The notes below the pieces were generated by a model, which worked only from the letters and a program-made list of their open reading frames with translations, made no database searches and had not been told where the DNA came from. The position numbers were made by a program, and so were the translations under genes. Positions 1-8,166 of a stretch of 18,877 nt of DNA are shown here, one piece after another. Origin of the DNA: Phycisphaerae bacterium (GTDB taxonomy: Bacteria > Planctomycetota > Phycisphaerae > UBA1845 > UTPLA1); contig JAJDEC010000474.1 in the NCBI GenBank assembly GCA_029259995.1, positions 1-18,877 on the forward strand, read 5' to 3'. Every line of letters begins with the position of its first letter. The stretch's first letter is position 1.

Positions 1-2
1 TC

Positions 3-107
3 GCCGCGTTGGCGCCGATCGCTCGGGAAACGGGAATGAACAGGAACGTCAATACGCTCCGGCTGCCAGTCGAATCGCCAGCCGGACCAATTGGGACGAC
101 ACAATGA
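3..107 (+). CDS. C-terminal tail of an upstream gene (partial; possibly CpaB-like)
   Basis: A reading frame open from the left edge ends at a TGA at 105-107, inside the start codon of the following secretin gene (ATGA overlap). That overlap is typical of translationally coupled genes in one operon. Only about 34 residues are visible (ending PAGPIGTTQ) and they carry no recognisable domain. In Tad pilus loci the gene before the secretin is often cpaB/rcpC, so that is the natural guess, but it rests on gene order alone. The secretin frame is also open back to the window edge, so the reality of this tail depends on the overlap and the plausible composition. Confidence 0.45.
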   Translation, partial: AALAPIARETGMNRNVNTLRLPVESPAGPIGTTQ

Positions 108-1948
108 CTGCGACCGCACTGCTTCTTTCGATGTTGCTGACCAGCCCGATACCGAACGGCCCGACGGCCGGCGAAGATATGCCGCCGACGTCGCCGATGG
201 AGTCCCGCGTCGATCAGAATTCGATGATCCCCGGGCCGTCCGAACAACTGGCTCGCGCCGATCGCGAGGACTGGGAGGATTTTCGGGACTTCCCGTCTCG
301 CCCGGAAGCCCCCGAGCCCAAGAAGGCCCCGCCCGCCGGGACCTCGACGCCGAATCCCGACACATCGCCCGATCTGCAGCCCGCGCCCAAGACGGACATG
401 CCGAATCTTCCCGACAGCAACAACGACAGCCCGACAATGATCGCCGATCCTGCGGCGTCAACTCAGCGGCAGGCCGATCCGCTTCGTCTGCCGTCCGTCG
501 GCCCCAAAGTCGTCGCGAATCCTGGAACGGACGCCGCCGCTCAGGCGCCGACGATGGCGCTGAAGACGCTCATGCGAGTCGTCGTCGATAACTCGATCAA
601 AATCGAACTCGACGATGCCGTGGACGCCGCCGGCATTACCGACCCGGAGATCGCCGATCTCATCGTACTTTCACCGAAGAAACTGATGCTCGTCGGCAAA
701 GCCCCGGGAGCGACACAACTGCGCCTGCGACATGGCCAGAATCTCTCGGTCCACCACATACACGTCGAACCCAATACGGAAGTCCTGAAAGAACTGATTC
801 GCTCCGTCTCGCCGAGCTCGGAGATTCGCGTCGGATCCGTCAAGGGGCAGATCGTCCTGTCGGGACGCGTCTCCGATGTCATGGACGTCACGCGGATCGA
901 ACAACTCGCGAAGGCGTATCAGGGCGGCGACATCATCAACCATCTGAATGTGGCCGGCGTACAGCAAACCCTGCTTCGCGTCGTCGTCGCCGAAGTCAAC
1001 AAGGACGCCGCCCGGAAACTCGGCGTCAACTGGGGCTTTGGCGGCTCCGACGTCTCGCGCGATCTGTTCTTCGCCAACAACCTCAATCAGCTGAATCCGA
1101 CAACCTTCGGCAGCAGCGGATTGAATGACGTCCTGAACGGACAAATGACGTACAACGTCGCCCCCAACGCCATCGGACCGGCAGCCAACTTCACGATTGG
1201 ATTCCCGAAGGCGGAATTGCAGTTCTTCCTCAATGCACTGCGAGAAAACAGCCTCGGCCGAACCCTCGCCGAACCCAATCTGGTCGCCATCAGCGGCCAG
1301 ACGGCCACGTTCCTCGCCGGCGGCGAAGTACCGATCCCCGTCACCCAGGGCGGCGCCGCGGCCGGAGCAATCACACTGGAATACAAGGAATTCGGCGTGC
1401 GTCTCGCATTCACGCCAACCGTCATCGGCGGTCAGCTCATTCGCCTGCACGTCATGAGCGAATTGAGTGACGCCGTCCCCGGCGCTCAGCAATTCAACGG
1501 ACTCCCCGTGTTCAGCTTCCAGACGCGACGCGTCGAGTCGACCGTCGAATGCGGCAACGGCCAGACATTCGCCATGGCCGGCCTGCTGGATGACTCGATT
1601 CGCGCCGTTTCGTCGAAGATTCCGGGCCTCGGCGATCTGCCCGTCCTCGGAACCCTCTTCAGCTCGGTCGACTACCAACGATCAAAAACAGAACTCGTTA
1701 TCCTCGTGACGCCCGAACTCGTCGCCCCGCTCGATCCGGGGATGGTCAACACCTATCCCGGCGCCGACATCACGGAGCCGACGGACTACGAACTCTTCAT
1801 GCTTCAGAAACTCGACGGCGGAAAGAAAACGGCGCGCTCACTCGAACCCAGAGTCGCGCCTGACACTTACGTCGGACAACCGCAGAGAACAGTCATCTCT
1901 GCCAATGATATCGGAATCGAAGGCCCGTGGGGAATGACGGGCGAATGA
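104..1948 (+). CDS. Tad/type II secretion-family secretin (CpaC/RcpA-like outer-membrane channel)
   Basis: This 614-residue protein is predicted to form the outer-membrane secretin ring of a Tad/Flp pilus or type II-like secretion system. A short hydrophobic N-terminus (LLLSMLLTSPIP) looks like an export signal. Residues ~25-145 form an unusually long Pro/Asp/Ser-rich linker. Residues ~150-222 match the pilus-assembly N-terminal domain of CpaC proteins (VVVDNSIKIELDDA; LIVLSPKKLMLVGKAPG). Residues ~227-285 look like a BON-type domain. From LLRVVVAEVN (~290) to ELVILVTPELV (~529-540) runs the secretin domain, with GLPVFSFQTRRVESTV (~465) and the hallmark IPGLGDLPVLGTLF (~505-518). The start at 104 is preferred because it overlaps the preceding stop; the frame is open further upstream. 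No ATPase or pilin genes are in view, so the rest of the system would lie to the left. Confidence 0.9.
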   Translation: MTATALLLSMLLTSPIPNGPTAGEDMPPTSPMESRVDQNSMIPGPSEQLARADREDWEDFRDFPSRPEAPEPKKAPPAGTSTPNPDTSPDLQPAPKTDMPNLPDSNNDSPTMIADPAASTQRQADPLRLPSVGPKVVANPGTDAAAQAPTMALKTLMRVVVDNSIKIELDDAVDAAGITDPEIADLIVLSPKKLMLVGKAPGATQLRLRHGQNLSVHHIHVEPNTEVLKELIRSVSPSSEIRVGSVKGQIVLSGRVSDVMDVTRIEQLAKAYQGGDIINHLNVAGVQQTLLRVVVAEVNKDAARKLGVNWGFGGSDVSRDLFFANNLNQLNPTTFGSSGLNDVLNGQMTYNVAPNAIGPAANFTIGFPKAELQFFLNALRENSLGRTLAEPNLVAISGQTATFLAGGEVPIPVTQGGAAAGAITLEYKEFGVRLAFTPTVIGGQLIRLHVMSELSDAVPGAQQFNGLPVFSFQTRRVESTVECGNGQTFAMAGLLDDSIRAVSSKIPGLGDLPVLGTLFSSVDYQRSKTELVILVTPELVAPLDPGMVNTYPGADITEPTDYELFMLQKLDGGKKTARSLEPRVAPDTYVGQPQRTVISANDIGIEGPWGMTGE

Positions 1949-1955
1949 GTATCAA

Positions 1956-1995
1956 GTCGGACCAGGGATCGAATTGGATACAGCGATCCGCCGAC
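1956..1995. other. Imperfect inverted repeat between secretin and kinase-like gene
   Basis: GTCGG (1956-1960) and GGATCG (1966-1971) can pair with CGATCC (1984-1989) and CCGAC (1991-1995), giving an interrupted stem around a 12-base loop. No T-run follows, so it is not a classic intrinsic terminator. It may be an mRNA processing or stability element, or chance pairing in GC-rich sequence. The gap between the two genes is 111 bases and nothing else is recognisable in it. Confidence 0.25.
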
Positions 1996-2059
1996 AAAAT
2001 GGATGGATGAGTAATCGCGGAACACACGGACGAAAGTAACCGCGGAGGATAATCAAACG

Positions 2060-4315
2060 ATGAATCCCAAAGATGCGATCATGGACGACGCCACAACGGA
2101 AACCGACGGTCCCGATCTCGACCTGAAGCTCTCCGACATCCCGACACCCAAGTCGGCCGCCTCCAAACTGGCTGCCAAGGCAAATGCGCCGAAGCAGAAG
2201 TCGGAAGCCGCCACGGCCGCGGAGATTTCGGAAATCGAGGCTGCCGTTCGCGACTATCGCGTCATTCGAACGCTCAGCGAAACTGCAACGAGCGTCGTCT
2301 ACAAGGCGGAACACAAGCGAACGAAACGCAATGTCGCTATCAAAGTCGTCTACAACAACGCCGCACCGGACAACGCCCTCATCGAACGGGCCCGCGTCGA
2401 AATTGATCGAGCGACGCATCTGAGCCATCCGGGGATCGCGCGTCTGCTCGACGCCGGTCTCACGAGCGAAGGCCACTGCTATCTGATCAGCGATTTCATC
2501 AAGGGTATCTCCCTCGATGAATATGCGAGCGTTCACAAGCTTTCTTCCGGTGACCGACTATCGATCCTGACGAAGATCTGCGAGGCCGTGCAATACGCGC
2601 ACCAGCGATGTGTGCTGCATCGCGATCTGCGGCCCACGAACATCGTGATCGACGGCAAGTGCAATCCGTGCATCGTCGGCTTCGGCAACGCCGCCGTCAC
2701 GGGCGTCGATATCGGCGTCAATGACGACATCGCCAAGAAGCGCGAATTCGGTGAATTCCTGGCATACAAGACGCCGGAACAAGTCGAAGGCCGTTCGCAT
2801 GAAATCGATGTCCGAACGGATGTCTATTCGCTGGGCGTCATCGCATACGAGTTGTTGACCGGCTCGCTCCCCTACCATGTCAAGACGGCCAATCCCAAGG
2901 ATTTCGTTTCGACGATTTCCTCGGAAATGCCGCCCAAGCCCAGCGCCGTCAAGCCGGCCCTGCGCGGCGATCTGGAAGCCATCCTCCTGAAAATGCTGGA
3001 AAAGCAGCCTGAAGCCCGCTATCAGACGATTGCTTCCGTTCTCACGGACTTTCACAACTACTTTCAGGAGCGCCCCATCACTGCCCGATCTGCCGGCGCA
3101 TTCTACGAATTTCGCAAGCTCGCATCACGATACAAGTCTCGGACCATTTCCGTCATCATCATCTTCCTCGCCCTGCTCACGTTCGGCGTGCACGTTCACA
3201 ACACGACACGCGCAACCGAACGAAAGCGCCTGACGGGCGACATCGAGCGGGCAGAAGCGAAGGCCACGAACCTCGCGATGCAGCGAGATACCGTGATCGC
3301 CGAACTGGCGAACCTCAAGCGGACCGCCTCTTCCGCCGCCAAAACCGAAACCCAGATGACGGAGCGATTCGATTCGATCAACGCCGCGCTCGCAGCAACG
3401 CGTCACGAAGCCGCCGCCTACGAAGCCCGCGCCGAACGCGCCGAAGACATCAGCGATCGCTCGGAACGGATCGCGGCCTATTTCCCGAACCTGTTTGACA
3501 CGGACTTCGCCGGCCGACTGATCGGCAAGGACAAGTCGATTCAATTCCTCGACGAATCGGCGCAGCGCGCAGCCCTCGATTTCAAGGACGTCCCGGAAAT
3601 CCAGGCGTCCATTTACCTCCATCTCGCCGCGGCCTATCAGAACATGAGAGAGCCCGGCAAGGCAGCGGCCCTCGCCAAGACCGCCCTCACCATCTTCCGC
3701 GAGAAATTCGGCGAAGAACACGAAGACACGGTCACAGCGCTCAATCGCGTGACGTCGGCCCTCTATCAGGACGGCAACTACGCCGAGTGCGAACCCTATG
3801 CCCGAAAGCTCGTCGACTCGGCGATCCAGACTTACGGCGAATCCCACACACGAACGCTCACGGCATCGCACAACCTGGGCATGACGTTCTACCTGAACGG
3901 CAAACTCAACGAGGCAGGCGAAATCCTCGATCCCGTCGTCAGACATCGACGAACGGTTCTGGGACCGAACCACGAAAAGACGGCGGCATCGATTCATGCA
4001 CTCGCCATCGTTCGATTCGAACAGGGGCGACAGGCCGAGGCCGCCGAGCTGTTTCGTGAGGAAATCGCCGCGCTGCACGACGAAACCCCGGGCGGTCACT
4101 GGCACATCGCCGACGCCCGCAGCCGCCTCGGCGCCTGCCTGACGTCGATGGGCGAATTCGAAGCCGCCGAAGCCATGCTTCTCGACAGCCTCGCGGAATT
4201 GAAAGATACGTTTGGCGAATCCCACGATGCGACGATTCAGGCGAAATCACGCATCGCTGCCCTCTATCGAGCCTGGGGACGACCGGATTCCGCAACGCCC
4301 TATCTACAGAAATAA
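2060..4315 (+). CDS. Membrane Ser/Thr kinase-like protein with TPR tail (probable pseudokinase)
   Basis: This is a 751-residue protein. Residues ~65-345 form a Hanks-type kinase fold: VAIKVV with Lys95, candidate alpha-C Glu114, HRDLRPTN (187-194, catalytic Asp189), TPEQ in the activation segment, and DVYSLGVIAYELLTG. Two ATP-site elements are abnormal. The glycine-rich loop reads LSETATSVVY with no glycine, and the DFG motif is GFG (207-209), losing the metal-binding Asp. A membrane segment (TISVIIIFLALLTFG, ~361-377) is followed by a coiled coil (~380-465) and kinesin-light-chain-like TPRs (~505-750, e.g. AYQNMREPGKAAALAKTALT and MGEFEAAEAMLLDSLAEL). By analogy with similar kinases the TPR half lies outside the cytoplasm. 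GGAGG at 2044-2048 sits 11 bases before the ATG. It follows the secretin by 111 bases on the same strand and ends before a strong terminator. Family membership is secure; catalytic activity is doubtful. Confidence 0.88.
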   Translation: MNPKDAIMDDATTETDGPDLDLKLSDIPTPKSAASKLAAKANAPKQKSEAATAAEISEIEAAVRDYRVIRTLSETATSVVYKAEHKRTKRNVAIKVVYNNAAPDNALIERARVEIDRATHLSHPGIARLLDAGLTSEGHCYLISDFIKGISLDEYASVHKLSSGDRLSILTKICEAVQYAHQRCVLHRDLRPTNIVIDGKCNPCIVGFGNAAVTGVDIGVNDDIAKKREFGEFLAYKTPEQVEGRSHEIDVRTDVYSLGVIAYELLTGSLPYHVKTANPKDFVSTISSEMPPKPSAVKPALRGDLEAILLKMLEKQPEARYQTIASVLTDFHNYFQERPITARSAGAFYEFRKLASRYKSRTISVIIIFLALLTFGVHVHNTTRATERKRLTGDIERAEAKATNLAMQRDTVIAELANLKRTASSAAKTETQMTERFDSINAALAATRHEAAAYEARAERAEDISDRSERIAAYFPNLFDTDFAGRLIGKDKSIQFLDESAQRAALDFKDVPEIQASIYLHLAAAYQNMREPGKAAALAKTALTIFREKFGEEHEDTVTALNRVTSALYQDGNYAECEPYARKLVDSAIQTYGESHTRTLTASHNLGMTFYLNGKLNEAGEILDPVVRHRRTVLGPNHEKTAASIHALAIVRFEQGRQAEAAELFREEIAALHDETPGGHWHIADARSRLGACLTSMGEFEAAEAMLLDSLAELKDTFGESHDATIQAKSRIAALYRAWGRPDSATPYLQK

Positions 4316-4360
4316 CGGCGACTGTATCGCCGGCCTGATTTACTCTCCTCCATTCCCACG

Positions 4361-4397
4361 GCGTCTTGACCGCGTAAGCGCGGCCAAGACGCTTTTT
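4361..4397 (+). terminator. Rho-independent terminator after the kinase-like gene
   Basis: A 14-base left arm (4361-4374) pairs with 4379-4392 around the loop TAAG, with a single A-C mismatch, and TTTTT follows at 4393-4397. It lies 45 bases beyond the kinase-like gene's stop and probably ends the secretin/kinase transcript. Confidence 0.9.
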
Positions 4398-4726
4398 GTT
4401 TGATGCCTTGGATTGACTCGATATAGGGCCTTCAGAGACCGTCGCGATGCACAATGCCGTGAGCGAACTGTGTCCTGAGCCACGATCCCGCGGATAATTC
4501 ACGCCCTCGACATATTCGAATGAAACCGCCGTGTTTTTCGCAATGCGACTTCCTCGTCACAACATTCAGTAACGACGCAGTCAGTTCTCCCGATTTGGCT
4601 GCGATCGTCCAGTGACATTGCGGCCGATCGACGACTCTCCAATCTTGCCCTTCTCTTTCGCAAGACGCCCCGGGGGGCCGTGGTCCGTCGTGATTCGTCA
4701 AGCTCGCAAACGAATTTCCCCAGGTG
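4398..4726. other. Intergenic region with no confident feature
   Basis: About 330 bases lie between the terminator and the ribosome-binding site of the next gene. The large exported protein's frame is open back to a GTG at 4612, but that 42-residue extension is not signal-like, while a good ribosome-binding site and signal peptide begin at 4738. A promoter must lie here. TTGTTT (4396-4401) with GATATA (4420-4425) at 18-base spacing is only a weak candidate. Confidence 0.5.
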
Positions 4727-4733
4727 AAGGAGG
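4727..4733 (+). promoter_or_regulatory. Ribosome-binding site deciding the start of the large exported protein
   Basis: AAGGAGG ends four bases before the ATG at 4738. It supports that start over the in-frame GTG at 4612, and the residues following 4738 form a signal peptide. Confidence 0.8.
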
Positions 4734-4737
4734 CCCC

Positions 4738-7700
4738 ATGTATCGAATATCGAAACTGAGCGCAGTGCTCTCGTCGGCGTTCTTTTTGAGCGCCGCTGTC
4801 GTCAGCGCCGCCGCCAGAGACGTTCAGATCCGCGAAGTGAACTTTCAGAATGGCACAGTCGAATTGTTCAACTTCGGCGCATCCGCCGAATCTCTTAACG
4901 GCTGGCAATTCTGCACATTCGACGACAATCAGATTTTTCAATACTCCGGCGCGACCGGTTTTAACGGCATGTCGATCAATCCCGGCGCCACGCTCACAAT
5001 CCATACGCTGAACGACGCCCCCGGCGGCGATCCGTCGAGCATCAACCTCTCGGCGCTCGGCGGCGTGTTCGCCACGCCACTGGATTCCAACCAGTACGCC
5101 ATGTCGCTCTACGGCGCCGGCGCAGGCTTCACAACTGCCAGCCGAATGGTCGACCACGTCATGTGGAACATCGGCGGCGCCGATCCCGGTCTCACGAGTC
5201 GCGCGAACATCGCCGTCGCCGCCGGTCTCTGGACGTCCGAGCTCGACTACGTGTCGACAACGGCCGGTACCGTCTCGATCCAGCTCTCTGACCTGTCGGG
5301 CGGCCTGCTGCACGGTCCATCCGACTACGGTCCCGTCGAACCCTCCGTCGATCGCGACGTACAGTTCCGATTCATGGACTTTCAGGCGAGCACCATCGAA
5401 CTCCACAACTTCGGCCCGACGCCCGTCGATCTCTCGGGATGGCGGCTCTGCACGTTTGACGAAAACCAGAGCTTTCAATACACGGCGGCGGCAGGACTCA
5501 ACGGCGTTTCCATCGACGGCGGGGCGTCACTGACGATCCACACGCTGAACAACGCGCCTGGCGGCGACCCGACGGCAATCAACCTATCCGTTCTGGCCGG
5601 CGGTTTCGCTTCGCCCTTCGACAACGGCCCGTTCGCCCTTTCCATCTACAACAACAACCTCGGCGGATTCACGACGCCCGCTGCCATGGTCGACCACGTC
5701 ATGTGGGACGACGGCACGGCCGCCGTCGGATTTGAAGGCCGCGCCGACATTGCCGTCTCCGCAGGTCTCTGGACCAGCGACACGGACTTTGTCTCGACGA
5801 CAAGTTCGACCGGATTTATCCAGCTTCTCGACAACGCGGGCGGTCTGCTCCACGGACCTTCGGACTACGAAGCCGTCTCCCCATCCGTTGATCGCGACAT
5901 TCAGATTCGATTCGTCGATATGACGAGCGGAACCGTCGAGCTCTTCAACTTCGGCGGCACGCCCCACGACCTTTCCGGCTGGCGATTCTGCTCGTTCGAC
6001 GAGAACCAGTCCTTCCAGTACACGGGCGCCGCGGGCCTCAACGGCGTCTCCATCGGCGCGGGCGAGACGCTCACCATCCACACGCTGAACGACGCGCCGG
6101 GCGGTGATCCGACGCGCATCAATCTCTCCGCACTCAGCGGCGCGTTCGCAACGCCGCTCGACAATGGTCCCTACGCCTTGTCGCTCTACAACAACAACCT
6201 CGGCGGCTTCACAACGCCCGCCGCCTTCGTGGACCATGTCATGTGGGACGACGGCACGGCCGCCCCCGGCTTCGAAGGTCGCGCCGATATCGCCGTCGCC
6301 GCCGGACTCTGGACCAGCGACACGGACTTCGTCCAGACGACGTCGGGCACGGTCGCCGTGCAATTGCTCGACAACTCAGGAGGTCTTCTGCACGGCTCCG
6401 TCGATTATGCCGCCCTCGAAGCGGCATTGCCGCTGCCGGCACCGATTGGTCCCGGCGACGTTTCGATTCGGCTGCTTACCATCGCCGACAACCTCACGTC
6501 GCCGGTCGACCTGACGCACGCGAACGACGGCTCCGGCCGCATTTATCTCGTGCTGCAAACCGGCGAAGTTCTTGTTATCGAAAATGGCACGATTCTGGGC
6601 ACGCCCTTCCTCGACTTGAGCGCGACGATTCCGGCATTGAATTCCGGTTTCGACGAACGCGGCCTGCTCGGCATCGCGTTCCATCCCAACTTCTCCGCTA
6701 ACAACCGCTTCTTCGTTCGCTACAGTCTGCCGCGCGTCGGCGATCCGGGCGAAGCCTGCATCGCGACATCCCGTGGATGCCACGAAGAAATCCTCGCTGA
6801 ATTCACTGCGCTTTCCGCCACGCAGGCCGACGCCGGTTCTGAACGAATTCTCTTCCGCGTCGATGAACCCGAGTTCAACCACAACGCCGGCTCCCTCGCC
6901 TTCGGTCCCGACGGAAATCTCTACTGGGGATTCGGCGACGGCGGCGGCGCCAACGACGGACTCGATCTTGCGGCACTGCCGCACGGACCGACTGGCAACG
7001 GTCAGAACATCGACACATCGCTCGGCAGCATCCTTCGAATCGATATCGACAGCACGCCGGACGTCGGTCTCGAATACAAAGTACCCGTCGACAATCCGTT
7101 CGTTGGCGTCGCGGGTGTTGATGAAATCTTCGCCTACGGTTTCCGCAATCCGTTCAAGATCGCATTCGACAGCGGTCCCGGCGGCGACGACAGCCTCATC
7201 GTGGCGGATGTCGGCCAGGGCCGTATCGAAGAGATCGACATCGTCACGCTCGGCAACAACTACGGCTGGGTCACGCGGGAGGGCAATCAGTGTTTCGATC
7301 CGTTCGACTCCGCCACGCCGCCGGCAGCCTGTGCGAACACGGGCCCCTTCGGTGAACCGCTCGTCGCACCCTTTGCGGAATACGATCACAACAATGGCGA
7401 CGGAATCTCAATCATCGGCGGATTCGTTCATCGGGGTTCGGAGTTCCCCGGCCTGAACGGTCGCTACGTCTTCGGTGACTTCAGCACGGGCTTCGGCACA
7501 CCGGCAGGCAAGCTCTATCATCTCGACTACGAAAACGACTCGAGCACGATCTTCGAGTTCCTCAATGGACCGAACAACGATCCGATCGGCGTGTTCGTTA
7601 AGGGATTCGGCGAAGACGGCAATGGTGAAGTCTATCTGCTGGCCTCCACGGCCCTCGGACCGTTCGGCACAGCCGGCAGCGTGATGAAAATCGTTCCGCT

Positions 7701-7875
7701 GAAAGGCGACATCAACGGAAGCGGCGCCGTCGAGATTCTCGATGTCGCCGAATTCGCCGCCGTCCTCGTTGGTAACGAACTCGATCCCAACAAGATCGAA
7801 CGCGCCGACATGGACGACAGCGGAACGCCCGATGGCAATGACATCGCCGCGTTCTTGGACGCCCTGCTGCCTTAA
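4738..7875 (+). CDS. Exported protein: three lamin-tail-like repeats, glucose/sorbosone dehydrogenase-like propeller, dockerin-like C-terminus
   Basis: This 1045-residue protein has a signal peptide at residues 1-26 (hydrophobic LSSAFFLSAAVVSAAA). Three tandem ~180-residue units start at R27, R206 and R386. Each has the lamin-tail pattern: VELFNFG, then SGW(R/Q), then a Cys (FCTF, LCTF, FCSF), LTIHTLN, VDHVMW and LLHG. Residues ~574-985 resemble the PQQ-type glucose/sorbosone dehydrogenase propeller: ERGLLGIAFHPNF, NHNAGSLAFGPDGNLYWGFG, YGFRNPFKIAFD and GLNGRYVFGDF. The His of NHNAG and the Arg of FRNPF sit where the family keeps active-site residues. Residues 989-1045 hold two Asp/Asn-rich calcium-loop motifs (GDINGSGAVEILDVAEF; DMDDSGTPDGNDIAAFL), dockerin-like. 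It stands alone between two terminators. Its role (sugar oxidation, surface adhesion or attachment) is not determined by sequence, and no cohesin gene is in view. Confidence 0.87.
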   Translation: MYRISKLSAVLSSAFFLSAAVVSAAARDVQIREVNFQNGTVELFNFGASAESLNGWQFCTFDDNQIFQYSGATGFNGMSINPGATLTIHTLNDAPGGDPSSINLSALGGVFATPLDSNQYAMSLYGAGAGFTTASRMVDHVMWNIGGADPGLTSRANIAVAAGLWTSELDYVSTTAGTVSIQLSDLSGGLLHGPSDYGPVEPSVDRDVQFRFMDFQASTIELHNFGPTPVDLSGWRLCTFDENQSFQYTAAAGLNGVSIDGGASLTIHTLNNAPGGDPTAINLSVLAGGFASPFDNGPFALSIYNNNLGGFTTPAAMVDHVMWDDGTAAVGFEGRADIAVSAGLWTSDTDFVSTTSSTGFIQLLDNAGGLLHGPSDYEAVSPSVDRDIQIRFVDMTSGTVELFNFGGTPHDLSGWRFCSFDENQSFQYTGAAGLNGVSIGAGETLTIHTLNDAPGGDPTRINLSALSGAFATPLDNGPYALSLYNNNLGGFTTPAAFVDHVMWDDGTAAPGFEGRADIAVAAGLWTSDTDFVQTTSGTVAVQLLDNSGGLLHGSVDYAALEAALPLPAPIGPGDVSIRLLTIADNLTSPVDLTHANDGSGRIYLVLQTGEVLVIENGTILGTPFLDLSATIPALNSGFDERGLLGIAFHPNFSANNRFFVRYSLPRVGDPGEACIATSRGCHEEILAEFTALSATQADAGSERILFRVDEPEFNHNAGSLAFGPDGNLYWGFGDGGGANDGLDLAALPHGPTGNGQNIDTSLGSILRIDIDSTPDVGLEYKVPVDNPFVGVAGVDEIFAYGFRNPFKIAFDSGPGGDDSLIVADVGQGRIEEIDIVTLGNNYGWVTREGNQCFDPFDSATPPAACANTGPFGEPLVAPFAEYDHNNGDGISIIGGFVHRGSEFPGLNGRYVFGDFSTGFGTPAGKLYHLDYENDSSTIFEFLNGPNNDPIGVFVKGFGEDGNGEVYLLASTALGPFGTAGSVMKIVPLKGDINGSGAVEILDVAEFAAVLVGNELDPNKIERADMDDSGTPDGNDIAAFLDALLP
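4816..5352 (+). repeat. Lamin-tail-like repeat unit 1 (in-gene)
   Basis: This first of three tandem coding units (residues 27-205) starts RDVQIREVNF. It is the most diverged: it has YGAGAGFTTASRMVDHVMWN where units 2 and 3 share YNNNLGGFTTPAA. Confidence 0.8.
5353..5892 (+). repeat. Lamin-tail-like repeat unit 2 (in-gene)
   Basis: The second unit (residues 206-385) starts RDVQFRFMDF. It shares long nearly identical DNA stretches with unit 3, for example around 5647-5725 versus 6187-6265, 540 bases apart, which suggests a recent duplication or gene conversion. Confidence 0.85.
5893..6420 (+). repeat. Lamin-tail-like repeat unit 3 (in-gene)
   Basis: The third unit (residues 386 to about 561) starts RDIQIRFVDM and ends near LLHGSVDYAALE, just before the linker to the propeller domain. 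It is closest to unit 2. Confidence 0.85.
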
Positions 7876-7952
7876 CTGAAATTACCGATGACGTCGGGCC
7901 CGCAATCCGCCGGTTCGACGTCATGGTTTACCGTCTCCCTATTTTCCCTCGT

Positions 7953-7985
7953 CGCCCCGGGACCTGAGTTCCGGGGCGTTTTCTT
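7953..7985 (+). terminator. Rho-independent terminator after the large exported protein
   Basis: CGCCCCGGGA (7953-7962) pairs with TTCCGGGGCG (7969-7978) around the loop CCTGAG. This gives ten pairs with one G-U, followed by TTTTCTT. A shorter inverted repeat, ATGACGTCG (7888-7896) / CGACGTCAT (7916-7924), lies just upstream without a T-run. Confidence 0.9.
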
Positions 7986-8152
7986 GCCGCTGCCGCCCCC
8001 ACTGGGCAATCAGGCCCGTACGCGAGGCCTGGCCGGCCGCCGGTCAACTTCTGCAGACACGCGTCTTTCTCATCATTCTCTCATGGTACTGTGGATAGAA
8101 TCCTCTCATGTCGCAGTCAGAATGGAGGACTGTGAACCGTTCCCTTTGTCAC

Positions 8153-8158
8153 GAGGAG
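8153..8158 (+). promoter_or_regulatory. Ribosome-binding site for the PepSY-like gene
   Basis: GAGGAG lies eight bases before the ATG at 8167. It fixes the start there, although the frame is open back through the preceding terminator to 7888. Confidence 0.75.
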
Positions 8159-8166
8159 ATTCTGAA

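Noticed and set aside
671..1678. 335-codon open frame on the - strand
   Set aside because: It is antisense to the well-supported secretin domain. Its sequence is low-complexity Glu/Asp/Arg/Gly-rich with no motif.
3125..4225. 366-codon open frame on the - strand
   Set aside because: It mirrors the TPR region of the kinase-like gene and has no ribosome-binding site or recognisable fold.
4396..4425. TTGTTT / GATATA as promoter of the large exported protein
   Set aside because: It overlaps the terminator's T-tract, has a weak -10, and would leave a leader of about 300 bases. It is not distinguishable from chance.
4816..6420. Considered as a mobile element or non-coding repeat array
   Set aside because: The 180-codon period keeps one reading frame throughout and matches a protein domain. 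There are no terminal inverted repeats or transposase.
6376..7389. 337-codon open frame on the - strand
   Set aside because: It is antisense to the propeller domain, which has clear family motifs.
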